Shown here: in pieces, positions 9,216 to 18,660 of the stretch
Layout of the letters: the number at the start of each line of letters is the position of its first letter
Numbering within the stretch: position 1 is the first letter of the stretch
Assembly: GCA_030550535.1 (NCBI GenBank)
Contig: JAUQPF010000007.1
Coordinates: 43,988-107,987 of the forward strand
Source: Candidatus Bipolaricaulota bacterium
Lineage (GTDB): Bacteria > Bipolaricaulota > Bipolaricaulia > Bipolaricaulales > Bipolaricaulaceae
Reading direction: 5' to 3'
Length of the DNA stretch: 64,000 bases
The notes under the pieces: generated by a model
The model's input: only the letters and a program-made list of their open reading frames with translations
Told to the model about the DNA's origin: nothing
Databases searched by the model: none
Position numbers and translations under genes: made by a program

Positions 9216-9997
9216 CGGAGGAGAAAGCCCGGCTCGATCTCCTCCTCGTGGAGAAGGGGCTTGCGCCCTCCCGGACTAAGGCCCAGGCTCTGATCCTGGC
9301 CGGCCAGGTTCGGGTGAACGGCGTCCTTGTGGACAAACCGAGCGCGCTTATTGCGCGCTCCGCTTTTCTTGAGGTTCTCGCTCCTCCAAAGTACGTCTCC
9401 CGGGGTGGAGAGAAGCTCGCGGCCGCCCTTCAGGCCTTCCGCCTGGACCCAAGCGGGAAGGTTTGTCTGGACATCGGCGCCTCCACCGGCGGGTTCACCG
9501 ATTGCCTTCTCCAGCACGGCGCCGCCCGGGTGTACGCCGTGGACGTGGGCCGCGGCCAACTCCACTGGATGTTGCGCCAGGACCCACGCGTGGTGGTGAA
9601 AGAAGGGTTGAACGCCCGGTTCCTCAAACCCGAGGACATCGGGGAGCCCGTGGACCTTGTGACCATCGACGTCGCGTTCATCTCGCTGCGCCTCATCCTT
9701 CCCAGACTCGTGGGGATCGTGCGCAAGGAAGGCGATGTGGTGCCTTTGGTGAAGCCCCAGTTCGAGGCGGGCCGGGAACACGTGCGCAAGGGCGTGGTGC
9801 GCGATCCCCGCGTGCACCGCGCGGTCCTTGAGGAGCTTATGCGTTTTGTGCGCGAAGAGTTGGGCTGGTCCGTGCGCAAGGGCGTGGCCAGCCCCCTTTT
9901 AGGCCCGGAGGGGAACCGCGAGTTCTTCCTGCACGTGGTGCCCCGGCCTGGCGAGGATCAGGAGCTCCCCTGGGCGGAGCTTGGGTTAAGCGCGTAG
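9212..9997 (+). CDS. tlyA: TlyA family rRNA (cytidine-2'-O)-methyltransferase/hemolysin
   Basis: Start ATG 9212; S4 domain then YVSRGGEKLAAAL, DIGASTGGFTDCLLQHGAARVYAVDVG. Confidence 0.9.
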   Translation: MTEEKARLDLLLVEKGLAPSRTKAQALILAGQVRVNGVLVDKPSALIARSAFLEVLAPPKYVSRGGEKLAAALQAFRLDPSGKVCLDIGASTGGFTDCLLQHGAARVYAVDVGRGQLHWMLRQDPRVVVKEGLNARFLKPEDIGEPVDLVTIDVAFISLRLILPRLVGIVRKEGDVVPLVKPQFEAGREHVRKGVVRDPRVHRAVLEELMRFVREELGWSVRKGVASPLLGPEGNREFFLHVVPRPGEDQELPWAELGLSA

Positions 9998-10819
9998 CTC
10001 TGCGAGCACGGACTGGGCCGCCTCCCGACCGGCCTCCACCGCCTCCGGAAGGCGATGGAAATCGAGAAGCCCAATGGAAGGGAGCTCAGGCTGCACGAGG
10101 ATCAGGCGCTCGCCCAAACGTTCTTTGGCCCGGGCGAGCTGAAGTTCCCGCAGGGCTCGGGAGGTGATGTCGTAGGCACGGAGGGCGACGTCCACGAGGG
10201 TGGTGGGCGGTCCGCCCAAGGGAGCGGCCACGTCCACGGCCACCACCCGCTCCGCGCGATCCGCCACGGCATCGATGGGGAGGTTGTTGACCACGCCGCC
10301 GTCGATGAGCCACCGGTCCCGCCAGCGGATGGGGCCAAGAAGTCCAGGCAGGGCGGCGCTGGCCCCGATCCCTAGGTAAGCTGGACCCGTGCGGATCCGC
10401 ACCTCTTCCCCGCTTACGAGATCGCAGGCCACGGCCACAAACGGCGGGGACATCTCTTCAAAGCGCTGCCCCTTGGTGAAAAGGCGCAGGAACGCCAAAA
10501 ACCTGGCATTCCGCTGGGCCGTGAGCTCCCGCCACGGCTTCCCCCGAAGTTTCTCGAGGAAACTCGCGGCCACTGCCTGCTCCACCACCGTGCGATAGGT
10601 CTTGGGGAGGCCAAAGAAGGAGGGCAAGTCCAAGTGGGCCAGGACCCGTACGAGCTTAGCGAGGTCCTGCCCCGCGCAGTAGAGGCCGCCCACGATGGCG
10701 CCCATGGAGGTGCCGGCCACGGCCTGCGGCGGCAAGCCCTGCTCCGCAAGCGCAAGAAGAAACCCCAGGTGGGCGAAGCCCCGCGTTCCCCCACCCCCCA
10801 AGGCCAACGCAAAGCCCAT
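9986..10819 (-). CDS. Patatin-like phospholipase family protein
   Basis: ALGGGGTRGFAHLGFL oxyanion motif, GTSMG nucleophile elbow, DGGVVNNLP. Confidence 0.9.
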   Translation of the reverse strand: MGFALALGGGGTRGFAHLGFLLALAEQGLPPQAVAGTSMGAIVGGLYCAGQDLAKLVRVLAHLDLPSFFGLPKTYRTVVEQAVAASFLEKLRGKPWRELTAQRNARFLAFLRLFTKGQRFEEMSPPFVAVACDLVSGEEVRIRTGPAYLGIGASAALPGLLGPIRWRDRWLIDGGVVNNLPIDAVADRAERVVAVDVAAPLGGPPTTLVDVALRAYDITSRALRELQLARAKERLGERLILVQPELPSIGLLDFHRLPEAVEAGREAAQSVLAELRA

Positions 10820-10822
10820 GCC

Positions 10823-12013
10823 CTAGGCCAGTTTCTCCCGAAGCCGCGCCGAAGCCCAGTCCAAAAGCCAAACCATGAGGATGATGAGGAGGGTGAGGAG
10901 CGTGGCCTCCTGGAAGGCCCAGCCCCGCAGGTACTGGATGAGGCGGAAGCCGATGCCGCCGCCGCCCACCATGCCCACCACCGTGGCCATCCGCACGTTG
11001 ATGTCCCAGCGGTAGATGGTGAAGGAAATGTAGGGGTTGATGATCTGGGGGATGATGGCGTAGCGGATGACCTGGAGGCGGTTGGCGCCCGTGGCCGTGA
11101 GGGCCTCCACCGGTCCTGGGTCGATGGCCTCAAGCTGCTCCGCGTAAAGCTTCATGAGGTCCACGATGGAGTGCACAAGGAGGGCGAGAACCCCGGCAAA
11201 GGACCCCGTGCCCACCCAGACCGCGAAGATGATGGCCCAGATCACGGCGTCCACGGAGCGCGTGAAGCTCCCGATCATGCGGAGCACGGTGTAGATGGGG
11301 CGGGCGATGGGGCCGCGCATGAGGTTCCGCGCCGCCAAAAACGAGAGGATCACGGCAAAGGGCACGGCGAACGCCGTGGCCATGATGGCCATGAACAGGG
11401 TCTCGCCCAAAAGCCGAAGGCCCAGGACCAAAAGGTCCCAGCGCGGCGAGACGATGGCCCTCCAGAATTTGATGGTTTTTTCAAAGCCGGAGACCAGGCG
11501 CGCCGGCTCCACCCGGGTTATGCCCACCGCCGCACCCAGGGTGCTCAAAAGGACCAAAGCCACGAGCCAGCCGGTCAAGCTCCGGTACCAGGGGCGGTAC
11601 ACCACGAGGGTGACCTCGGAGAGGGTGAGCCCCGAGAGGAGCTCCGCGGGGGAACGCCCCTTGGGATCGAAAAGGGCGGTGAAAAGGGTCAAGGGGAAAA
11701 GGGGCCAAGCCAGGGCGTAGAGGAGCCTTTGGCCGGCGGTCCCGCCCCGAAGCTCGTGGTGCACGACCTTCAGGCCCACGGTTTGATCCCAGGCCGACCA
11801 GAGGGCGGCCACGGGCACGATCGCCCAAAGCATCGTGGTCCAAGGGAAGAAGGAGTACTGGATGCGGCCGAAGCGGAAGTAGCTATAGCTCACGGAGACC
11901 GCGGCCCAGAGGTACCCTAGGGTGCCCAGGTCAAAAAGCGCGGGCAAGATGCGAACACGCAGGCCTTTCGCCCAGCGAAGCAGCGCTTCTTGAACCGCAA
12001 AAGCACGGACCAT
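10823..12013 (-). CDS. phnE: Phosphonate ABC transporter permease (PhnE) with RDD-like N-terminal extension
   Basis: C-terminal PhnE core (EALTATGANRLQVIRYAIIPQIINPYISFTIYRWDINVRMATVVGMVGGGGIG); N-terminus WDQTVGLKVVHHELRGGTAGQRLLYAL..FDPKGRSPAELLSGLTL resembles RDD. Confidence 0.82.
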   Translation of the reverse strand: MVRAFAVQEALLRWAKGLRVRILPALFDLGTLGYLWAAVSVSYSYFRFGRIQYSFFPWTTMLWAIVPVAALWSAWDQTVGLKVVHHELRGGTAGQRLLYALAWPLFPLTLFTALFDPKGRSPAELLSGLTLSEVTLVVYRPWYRSLTGWLVALVLLSTLGAAVGITRVEPARLVSGFEKTIKFWRAIVSPRWDLLVLGLRLLGETLFMAIMATAFAVPFAVILSFLAARNLMRGPIARPIYTVLRMIGSFTRSVDAVIWAIIFAVWVGTGSFAGVLALLVHSIVDLMKLYAEQLEAIDPGPVEALTATGANRLQVIRYAIIPQIINPYISFTIYRWDINVRMATVVGMVGGGGIGFRLIQYLRGWAFQEATLLTLLIILMVWLLDWASARLREKLA

Positions 12014-12016
12014 GGC

Positions 12017-13249
12017 TCACACGATCTTTTCCCGCACCCAGCCGGAGACGTAGTCCATGATCCACACGGTGATCATGAACAGGATGATCACCCCGCCCAC
12101 GAGCGACCACTGCAGGTCGTCCTTGTACTCGAAGAGGAGGCGGCCGATCCCACCCCCGCCCACGAGGGCGATCACCGTGGCCATGCGCAGGTTGATGTCC
12201 CAGCGGTACAGGGAAAAGGCCAAAAACTGGGGGATGACCTGGGGCACCACGGCGTGGCGCACGACCTGAAGGAGGTTGGCCCCGGTGGCCGTGACGGCCT
12301 CCACCGGACCGGGGTCGATGTGCTCCACCTGCTCCGAGAAAAGCTTCCCCAGCGCGGCGATGGTGTGGAGGAAGAGGGCCAGGCTTCCGGCGAAGGGGCC
12401 GAACCCCACCCAGATGGCGAAGATGGCCGCCCAGTACGTGGACTCCACAGCCCGGAAGACGTTGAAGAAGCCGCGCACAAGGCCGTAGACGGCCCAGCCC
12501 AAGGGGCTGCGGGCCGCGATGTTCCGCGCCCCCGCAAAGCTGAGAGGAAAGGCCACCACGATCCCGGCCACCGTGGCCAAAAGGGCCATGTACAGGGATT
12601 GCACCAGGCCGTCGAGGAAGGAGAGCTTGATGCGCGGATCGGGCTGAAGGAGATAGCTGAAATCCGGGTTGATCAGGCCGCGCCAGATGCGCAAGGAACG
12701 GGAAGCGTTGCGCACCAGCCGCCGGAGATCGATCTCCGTGAGGCGCCAGCCCACGGCCAAGGTCACGGCGACCACAAGGAGCGCGGTGAGGCCGTAGAGC
12801 GTGCGGTACCAAGGAGGGCGTTGGACCCCGCTTTCCGGGCTGGGCCAGGGCGCAAGGCGCAAGCCGACCCACCGTTCAAACCAGGGGGCCTCGGGCGCGC
12901 GAAAAACATTGAGGCCTAAAAGGAGGAGCTCCAGGTGGACGAACCCGAAATAGGCCAGGCGCTGGGCGAACCCGGGGCGGCCGCCGTCCTCGCGCGTGAG
13001 GTGCACCCCCAAAGCCCGCTGGCCGAGGCTTGGCCCGAAGGCGCGGGTGAGGAGGGTGGCCTCGAGGATCCCCACGAGCACCACGGCCCAGCCCCAGGGG
13101 GTGAGGGCCGGCAAAACCAGCTTCTCCTCCGGCCGCCAGGGGCTCCACAGGGCCGCCAGGTAGTAGAGGGTGAAGCCTCCGTAAAGGAGATAGGCCCAAA
13201 GGAGGAAATCGGTGAGGAACGAAAGAAGGCGCGCGCGAAGGAGCTTCAC
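12017..13249 (-). CDS. phnE: Phosphonate ABC transporter permease (PhnE) with RDD-like N-terminal extension
   Basis: EAVTATGANLLQVVRHAVVPQVIPQFLAFSLYRWDINLRMATVIALVGGGGIG; N-terminus LLRARLLSFLTDFLLWAYLL..FGPSLGQRALGVHLTREDG resembles RDD. Confidence 0.82.
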   Translation of the reverse strand: MKLLRARLLSFLTDFLLWAYLLYGGFTLYYLAALWSPWRPEEKLVLPALTPWGWAVVLVGILEATLLTRAFGPSLGQRALGVHLTREDGGRPGFAQRLAYFGFVHLELLLLGLNVFRAPEAPWFERWVGLRLAPWPSPESGVQRPPWYRTLYGLTALLVVAVTLAVGWRLTEIDLRRLVRNASRSLRIWRGLINPDFSYLLQPDPRIKLSFLDGLVQSLYMALLATVAGIVVAFPLSFAGARNIAARSPLGWAVYGLVRGFFNVFRAVESTYWAAIFAIWVGFGPFAGSLALFLHTIAALGKLFSEQVEHIDPGPVEAVTATGANLLQVVRHAVVPQVIPQFLAFSLYRWDINLRMATVIALVGGGGIGRLLFEYKDDLQWSLVGGVIILFMITVWIMDYVSGWVREKIV

Positions 13250-14013
13250 CGCACCTCCACTTCCTCCGCCTCCTCGCCGTAGATCTCCTTGAACTTGTGG
13301 TCGTCGATGGCCTCGGGAAGACCGTCGAACACGATCTCGCCGGCGCGCAGGGCGATGATGCGCTGCCCATAGCGCCGCGCCAAAGAAAGGAAGTGGAGGC
13401 TGGCGATGACCGTCACCCCGTCCTCCTTGTTGATCTGCTCGATGTACTGCATCACGGAGTGGGAGGTGGCGGGGTCCAGGGCGGAGACGGGCTCATCGGC
13501 GAGGAGGAGCTCGGGCTCCTGCATGAGGGCCCGGGCGATGCCCACCCGCTGCTGCTGCCCGCCGGAGAGCTGATCGGCCCGGACGTACATCTTGTCCAGA
13601 AGGCCCACGCGCGCCAGACACTCCTGGGCCCGGCGCAGGTCCTCTTTAGGGAAGCGGCCAAGGAGGGTGGAGAGCGTGGGGTTATAGCCGAGCCGGCCCG
13701 CAAGGACGTTCTGCAGCACCGTGGCCCGCTTCACCAGGTTGAACTGCTGGAAGACCATGCCGATGCGGCGGCGGACCTTCCGCATGGCCCGGGGGGAGAG
13801 CCGCGTGAGCTCCACCCCGTTGAGGAAGACCCGGCCGGAGGTGGGCTCCACCAACCGGTTGATGCACCGGAGAAGCGTGGACTTCCCCGAGCCGGAAAGC
13901 CCGATCAAGACCAAGAACGCGCCCTTCTCCACGGAGAAACTCACGTCGTTCAGGGCGCGGACCTTCCCGCGCTCGTAGATCTTGGTCAGGTGCTCAACGA
14001 CCAGGTGCGCCAT
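13246..14013 (-). CDS. phnC: Phosphonate ABC transporter ATP-binding protein
   Basis: GLSGSGKSTLLRCINRL, QLSGGQQQRVGIARAL, LLLADEPVSALDP. Confidence 0.92.
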   Translation of the reverse strand: MAHLVVEHLTKIYERGKVRALNDVSFSVEKGAFLVLIGLSGSGKSTLLRCINRLVEPTSGRVFLNGVELTRLSPRAMRKVRRRIGMVFQQFNLVKRATVLQNVLAGRLGYNPTLSTLLGRFPKEDLRRAQECLARVGLLDKMYVRADQLSGGQQQRVGIARALMQEPELLLADEPVSALDPATSHSVMQYIEQINKEDGVTVIASLHFLSLARRYGQRIIALRAGEIVFDGLPEAIDDHKFKEIYGEEAEEVEVR

Positions 14014-14015
14014 AG

Positions 14016-14046
14016 AAAAAGAGGGGGGAGCCCGCGCTCCCCCCTC
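14016..14046 (-). terminator. Intrinsic-terminator-like hairpin between phnD and phnC
   Basis: Minus strand GAGGGGGGAGC-GCGG-GCTCCCCCCTC-TTTTT, 2 nt before phnC ATG. Confidence 0.8.
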
Positions 14047-14061
14047 CTCGTCCTTCCTCCT

Positions 14062-15090
14062 TCACCGCTGCGGGATGGGGTATCCCGCGAGCTGACGATA
14101 GGAGTCATAGAAGGAGTCGTCGATCTCGACCACGTCGTACCACTCGTAGAACCCCGGCCGGGACCAGAGGACGTAGCCCTCGGGCGAGCGGATGTGGATC
14201 TTGATGGCTTCCACGATCTTGTCCTCAAGGTCCTTGGGGAAGCCGGCGGCGAAGGCAATGCAGTCGTTGGGCATGGGACCCACCACGCCCACGATCCCCA
14301 CCTTCCTCACGATCTCCCAGATGTCGCCGTAGACCTTGACCTCCGTGGCGATGGCCCAGCGCAGGTCCCGGCAATGGCCGCGGATCCCCTCCGGATAGAT
14401 GTCGTTGTTCCAGCGGTCCCAGAGCCAAAGCTCCGGGTCCATGCCGTACTCCCAGCGCCAGCCCGCCTCCTGGAGGGCCTTCGCGATCGTCTCCGGAGGA
14501 AGCGGCGGCGAACCATATCCCGTGCAGAAATCGGCCTGCCCCTCAAGGACGGCGATCATGGCGTTCACGTGCGTCCCCACCGCCTTCTCCTCGGCAAAGC
14601 TCAGACCCAACTGGTCGAAGTACTTCTTGGGGATCACGTAGCCGGAGGTGGAGCGGGTGCTGGCGAAGGCCCACACCTTGCCCTGGAGGTCGTACACGGA
14701 CTTATAGCCCTTCTCGCGCAGGGCGTAAATGCTGGCGAAGTAGTAGGGGTAGCCGGCGCGCACCGCCGCCAAGCGCGCGCGCACCCCGGGGTTCTCCAGG
14801 GTGATGCGGGCGTACTGGTCCGTGGTGGGCACCCCGAACATGTCGCCCTGGGCCGTGATCATGGCCTCGATGAAGGCCGCGTAGTCCGCGGCGATCACGG
14901 GCTTGATCACCAGCCCCGTCAGCTGGGAGAGGGCCTCGGCGATCTTCGGACCCACCTCCTGGATCACGTCCACCTTCACGGAGGGCACAAAAAGCATGAC
15001 GATCGGCCGCTCCGGGGTTCCCAGGGCTTGGGCCAGGCTCGCCAGCCCAAACGCCGCCAGACCGATGAATACCCACACCGCACGTTTCAT
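14062..15090 (-). CDS. phnD: Phosphate/phosphite/phosphonate ABC transporter substrate-binding protein
   Basis: Start ATG 15090 after GGAGGTGA; PhnD-like ITAQGDMFGVPTTDQYARI, LQGKVWAFASTRSTSGYVIPK. Confidence 0.85.
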   Translation of the reverse strand: MKRAVWVFIGLAAFGLASLAQALGTPERPIVMLFVPSVKVDVIQEVGPKIAEALSQLTGLVIKPVIAADYAAFIEAMITAQGDMFGVPTTDQYARITLENPGVRARLAAVRAGYPYYFASIYALREKGYKSVYDLQGKVWAFASTRSTSGYVIPKKYFDQLGLSFAEEKAVGTHVNAMIAVLEGQADFCTGYGSPPLPPETIAKALQEAGWRWEYGMDPELWLWDRWNNDIYPEGIRGHCRDLRWAIATEVKVYGDIWEIVRKVGIVGVVGPMPNDCIAFAAGFPKDLEDKIVEAIKIHIRSPEGYVLWSRPGFYEWYDVVEIDDSFYDSYRQLAGYPIPQR

Positions 15091-15126
15091 CCGCAAATCA
15101 CCTCCCGTTACGCCATTATACCGCGA

Positions 15127-16026
15127 TCACTCCCGCCGATAGGGCACGCCCAACGCCTTGGGGAAGCGGACCCGACCGATGAGGCCCGTCACCACAAGAA
15201 GCGTGGCCACGTAGGGGATCATGGCGATGAACTGCCAGGGCACCACCTCCTTCACGCCGGGAAGGGACTGGATCCAGGTGGCCAGGGACTCGAAGAACCC
15301 AAAGAGAAGGCCGCCGGCCAGGGCCAAGAGGGGCCGGAGCCCTGAGAACACCACGGTGGCCAGGGCGATGAACCCTCGCCCCGCGGAGATCTCCTTGGTC
15401 ACCGAGCCCAGCCAGGACACGGACATGTAGGCCCCGGCCAGGCCCGCGAGGGCCGCCCCGGCCATGGTGGAAAGAAGCTGCACGAGCTCCACAGGAACTC
15501 CCGCCACGTCCGCGGCCTCGGGGTTTTCGCCCACCGCTTTGATGCGCAGCCCAACCCGCGTGTGCCCTAAAAGCCCGTGCACGAAGAACGGGAGAACGAG
15601 GGCCACGGGGATCAAGGGGGAGAAGGCCCCCACCGGGGTGCGGATGGGCGGAAGCTGCACAGCTCGGGGCACGGTGTAGAAGCCGGGCGAACCCAAAACC
15701 TGAAGACCGAAGGCCACAAAGCCCAGGGCGAAGAGGTTGATGCCCACGCCGGCGATGAGTTGGTTCCCCTTCCAGTAGGCGCAAATGAGGCCGAACACAA
15801 AACCCACGCCAAGCCCGGTGATCAAGCCCACAAAAAGGCCGAAGAGGGGCCCTCCGGCCCGCGCGCCCAGCGTCCCCGTGAAGGCGGAAAGGAGAAGGAT
15901 CCCCTCAAGACCGATGTTGAAAAGGCCGGCGGATTCCCCGATCACCTCGCCCACCGCCGTCAGGGTGATGGGCACCATGGCGTGGAGGGAAATGGAAAGG
16001 AGGCTCCAGAAATAGGCCCAGTTCAT
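15127..16026 (-). CDS. BMP-type nucleoside ABC transporter permease
   Basis: MVPITLTAVGEVIGESAGLFNIGLEGILLLSAF; RIKAVGENPEAADVAGV. Confidence 0.88.
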   Translation of the reverse strand: MNWAYFWSLLSISLHAMVPITLTAVGEVIGESAGLFNIGLEGILLLSAFTGTLGARAGGPLFGLFVGLITGLGVGFVFGLICAYWKGNQLIAGVGINLFALGFVAFGLQVLGSPGFYTVPRAVQLPPIRTPVGAFSPLIPVALVLPFFVHGLLGHTRVGLRIKAVGENPEAADVAGVPVELVQLLSTMAGAALAGLAGAYMSVSWLGSVTKEISAGRGFIALATVVFSGLRPLLALAGGLLFGFFESLATWIQSLPGVKEVVPWQFIAMIPYVATLLVVTGLIGRVRFPKALGVPYRRE

Positions 16027-17075
16027 GAGGTCCTCCTTGCCCTGCGGAGCCGGCGGAAGATGCGGAGGAGCTCGGGAAGGGCCAGGGCCAGGACGATCAC
16101 CCCTTGCACGGCCCGCACCATCTCGAACGGGACTTTCGCCCACATCTGCATGAGCCGGGCCCCCGCTTGGAGCCCGCCGTAGAAGACGGCCGCGGGGATG
16201 ATCCCTAGGGGGTGGTTCCGGCCGATCATGGCCACGCCAATCCCATCGAACCCAAAACCGGCGATGTTGGTGAGGCCGCTGTAGACGGCGTAGGTGGGCG
16301 GGCGGCCCATGGTCTCCACGGCTCCCGCAAGCCCCCCAAAGGCCCCGGCCAGGGCGAACACCAAAAGCACGGTGGTTCGGGGGGAAACGCCGGCGTAGCG
16401 GGCGGCCTCGGGGTTCGCCCCGGCGGCCCGCACTTCGTACCCGCTCACCGTGTGCCAAAGCCAAAGGTAGGCGAGGAGGGCGCACCCTGCGGCCACCACG
16501 ATGCCCAGGGAGAGATCCGTGCCCCGCACAAGCAGGGGAAGCCGCGCCGTGCGCGCCACGGACACGGTCTTCTCCGCGCGCACCGGATCCACCAGGACGT
16601 TGGCCACAAGGTAGAAGGCCAAAAAGTGGCTGAGCCAGTTGAACATGATGGTGGAGATGACCTCGTGCACGCCGCGGAGGGCACGGAGGAGGGCGGGCAC
16701 CAACCCCCAAAGGATCCCGGCGAGCGCGGCCAGGACGAGGCTAAGGAGGGGGTGAAGACCCGAGGGGAGGCGGAGGAGGCTGGTGGCCACGGCGGCCATG
16801 GCCCCCATGTACATCATGCCCTCCGCCCCGATGATGAAGAGCCCGGCCCTCGCCCCGATGGCGAAGGCCAAAGCGGTGAGGATGAGGGGCGTGGCGTTGG
16901 CCAGAGCGCTCGCCAGCCCATAGGCGTTGCCAAAGCTTTCCTGGAAGAGCACGCGATAGGCTGGCCAGGGGTTGTAGCCCCAGGCCCACATGATGAGGGC
17001 GCCCCCCCCAAGCCCGATCACCCCGGCGAGGAGCGACTCCGCAAGCGGCCGGATCCCCAGCCAAAGGCGCCTCAT
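16023..17075 (-). CDS. BMP-type nucleoside ABC transporter permease
   Basis: 350 aa; ATPLILTALAFAIGARAGLFIIGAEGMMYMGA; EVRAAGANPEAARYAGVS. Confidence 0.88.
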   Translation of the reverse strand: MRRLWLGIRPLAESLLAGVIGLGGGALIMWAWGYNPWPAYRVLFQESFGNAYGLASALANATPLILTALAFAIGARAGLFIIGAEGMMYMGAMAAVATSLLRLPSGLHPLLSLVLAALAGILWGLVPALLRALRGVHEVISTIMFNWLSHFLAFYLVANVLVDPVRAEKTVSVARTARLPLLVRGTDLSLGIVVAAGCALLAYLWLWHTVSGYEVRAAGANPEAARYAGVSPRTTVLLVFALAGAFGGLAGAVETMGRPPTYAVYSGLTNIAGFGFDGIGVAMIGRNHPLGIIPAAVFYGGLQAGARLMQMWAKVPFEMVRAVQGVIVLALALPELLRIFRRLRRARRTS

Positions 17076-18619
17076 CGCACACCCGCCTTCACCCCGCCCA
17101 TGAGGAGCCCGATGGTCTCCGGCGTGAGCTCCGCGGGTTTGGCGATCCCCGTGAACGTCCCCTCATACATGAAGGCCACCCGGTCCGAAAGGGCCAGGAC
17201 TTCGTCCAGATCCGCGGAGACGAGGAGGATCGCCCGTCCCTCCTCGCGAAGACGCAAAAGAAGCTCACGGATGAACTGGGCGGCGCCGATGTCCAGGCCC
17301 CGGGTGGGCTGGGCGGCCACGATCACCTTGGGGCCTTTGGCGAGCTCCCGGCCCACGATGAGCTTCTGCTGGTTCCCACCGGAGAGGCTTTTGGCGGGCA
17401 CATGGAGCCCTGCGGTCTGGATCTGGAACTCGCGCACAAGCCGCCCGGCGTGGGCCAGGGCCGCGCGCCGGCGCAAAACCCCCAAGGCCCCGCGGAACAT
17501 GGGCTCCCGCTGCATGCCCAAAACCGCGTTCTCCATAACGGTGAAGGAAAGGATGAGGCCGTGCTTCCAGCGGTCCTCGGGGATGTGCGCAAGGCCCAGG
17601 CGATAGAGCTCCAGGGGCGAGCGCCCGGCCACGGATCTTCCCAAAAGGAGCACGGTCCCGGACTCGATGGGACGGAGCCCGCACAGGGCCTCCACGAGCT
17701 CCGTCTGCCCGTTCCCCTCCACGCCGGCGATCCCCAGGATCTCCCCGGGAAAAAGGGCGAAGGAAAGGTCGCGGACCGCGAGCTCCCCCGTGTCCCCGCG
17801 CACCCGCAAGTTTTGCGCCACCAAAGCGGGCTCGGAGGCGGCGCGGGCCTCCTTGACCGCGGCCTCCGCTTGCAGGCCCAATTCCACGCTGCTCAGCCGG
17901 CCCACCTCCTCGGCCCCCACCATGAGCCGCGCCAGCTCCGCCGCCGTGGTCCGCCCCGTCTCCACCTCGCCCGCCACCCTCCCGCGCCGCAGGACCACGA
18001 TGCGATCGGTGATGGCCAGGGCCTCCTTGAGCTTGTGGGTGATGAACACCACGGACTTCCCGTTCTCCTTGAGGGCTCGCAGGAACCGGAAAAGCTCGGC
18101 CGTCTCCGCGGGGGTGAGGACGCTCGTGGGCTCGTCCAAGATGAGGAGGTTCACGTTTCGCGCCAGCACCTTGAGGATCTCCACGCGCTGGCGCTCGCCC
18201 ACGGCGAGCTTCTCCACGGGCACATCAAGGGGGACGCGCAGGCCCGTTTCGGCGACGAGGGCCTCGAGCTTCTTGCGCAGGGCGGGAAGGCTCACCCCGC
18301 CCAGGCCCAGGGCCACGTTCTCCAGGGCCGTGAAGGTGCCCACAAGGGCGAAATGCTGGTGCACCATGCCGATGCCCAGCCGCAGCGCGTCCTTGGGGGA
18401 GTGGAAGCGCACCGGACCCGAAGGGGTGAACAACCTTCCGGAAGTGGGGGAAAGGAGCCCCGAGAGGATCTTGGTGAGCGTGGTCTTCCCGGCCCCGTTC
18501 TCCCCAAGGAGCCCGAGGACCTCGCCCGGCCGGACCTCCAGATCCACCCCGCTTAGGGCCACGGTGCCGTCCGGGTAGACCTTGGTCAGGCGCTCCGCAC
18601 GCAGGAGGAAGGACGTCAT
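17072..18619 (-). CDS. BMP-type nucleoside ABC transporter ATP-binding protein (two ATPase domains)
   Basis: GENGAGKTTLTKIL; LSGGNQQKLIVGRELAKGPKVIVAAQPTRGLDIGA. Confidence 0.9.
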   Translation of the reverse strand: MTSFLLRAERLTKVYPDGTVALSGVDLEVRPGEVLGLLGENGAGKTTLTKILSGLLSPTSGRLFTPSGPVRFHSPKDALRLGIGMVHQHFALVGTFTALENVALGLGGVSLPALRKKLEALVAETGLRVPLDVPVEKLAVGERQRVEILKVLARNVNLLILDEPTSVLTPAETAELFRFLRALKENGKSVVFITHKLKEALAITDRIVVLRRGRVAGEVETGRTTAAELARLMVGAEEVGRLSSVELGLQAEAAVKEARAASEPALVAQNLRVRGDTGELAVRDLSFALFPGEILGIAGVEGNGQTELVEALCGLRPIESGTVLLLGRSVAGRSPLELYRLGLAHIPEDRWKHGLILSFTVMENAVLGMQREPMFRGALGVLRRRAALAHAGRLVREFQIQTAGLHVPAKSLSGGNQQKLIVGRELAKGPKVIVAAQPTRGLDIGAAQFIRELLLRLREEGRAILLVSADLDEVLALSDRVAFMYEGTFTGIAKPAELTPETIGLLMGGVKAGVR

Positions 18620-18625
18620 GTTGAG

Positions 18626-18654
18626 AAAAAGGGGCCCGGGAGGACCCGGGCCCC
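18626..18654 (-). terminator. Intrinsic-terminator-like hairpin between BMP gene and ATPase gene
   Basis: Minus strand GGGGCCCGGG-TCCT-CCCGGGCCCC-TTTTT, 6 nt before ATPase ATG. Confidence 0.8.
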
Positions 18655-18660
18655 CTTGGC

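Noticed and set aside
9986-9997. tlyA/patatin 3' overlap as unusual
   Set aside because: A 12-bp convergent overlap is ordinary in this compact genome.
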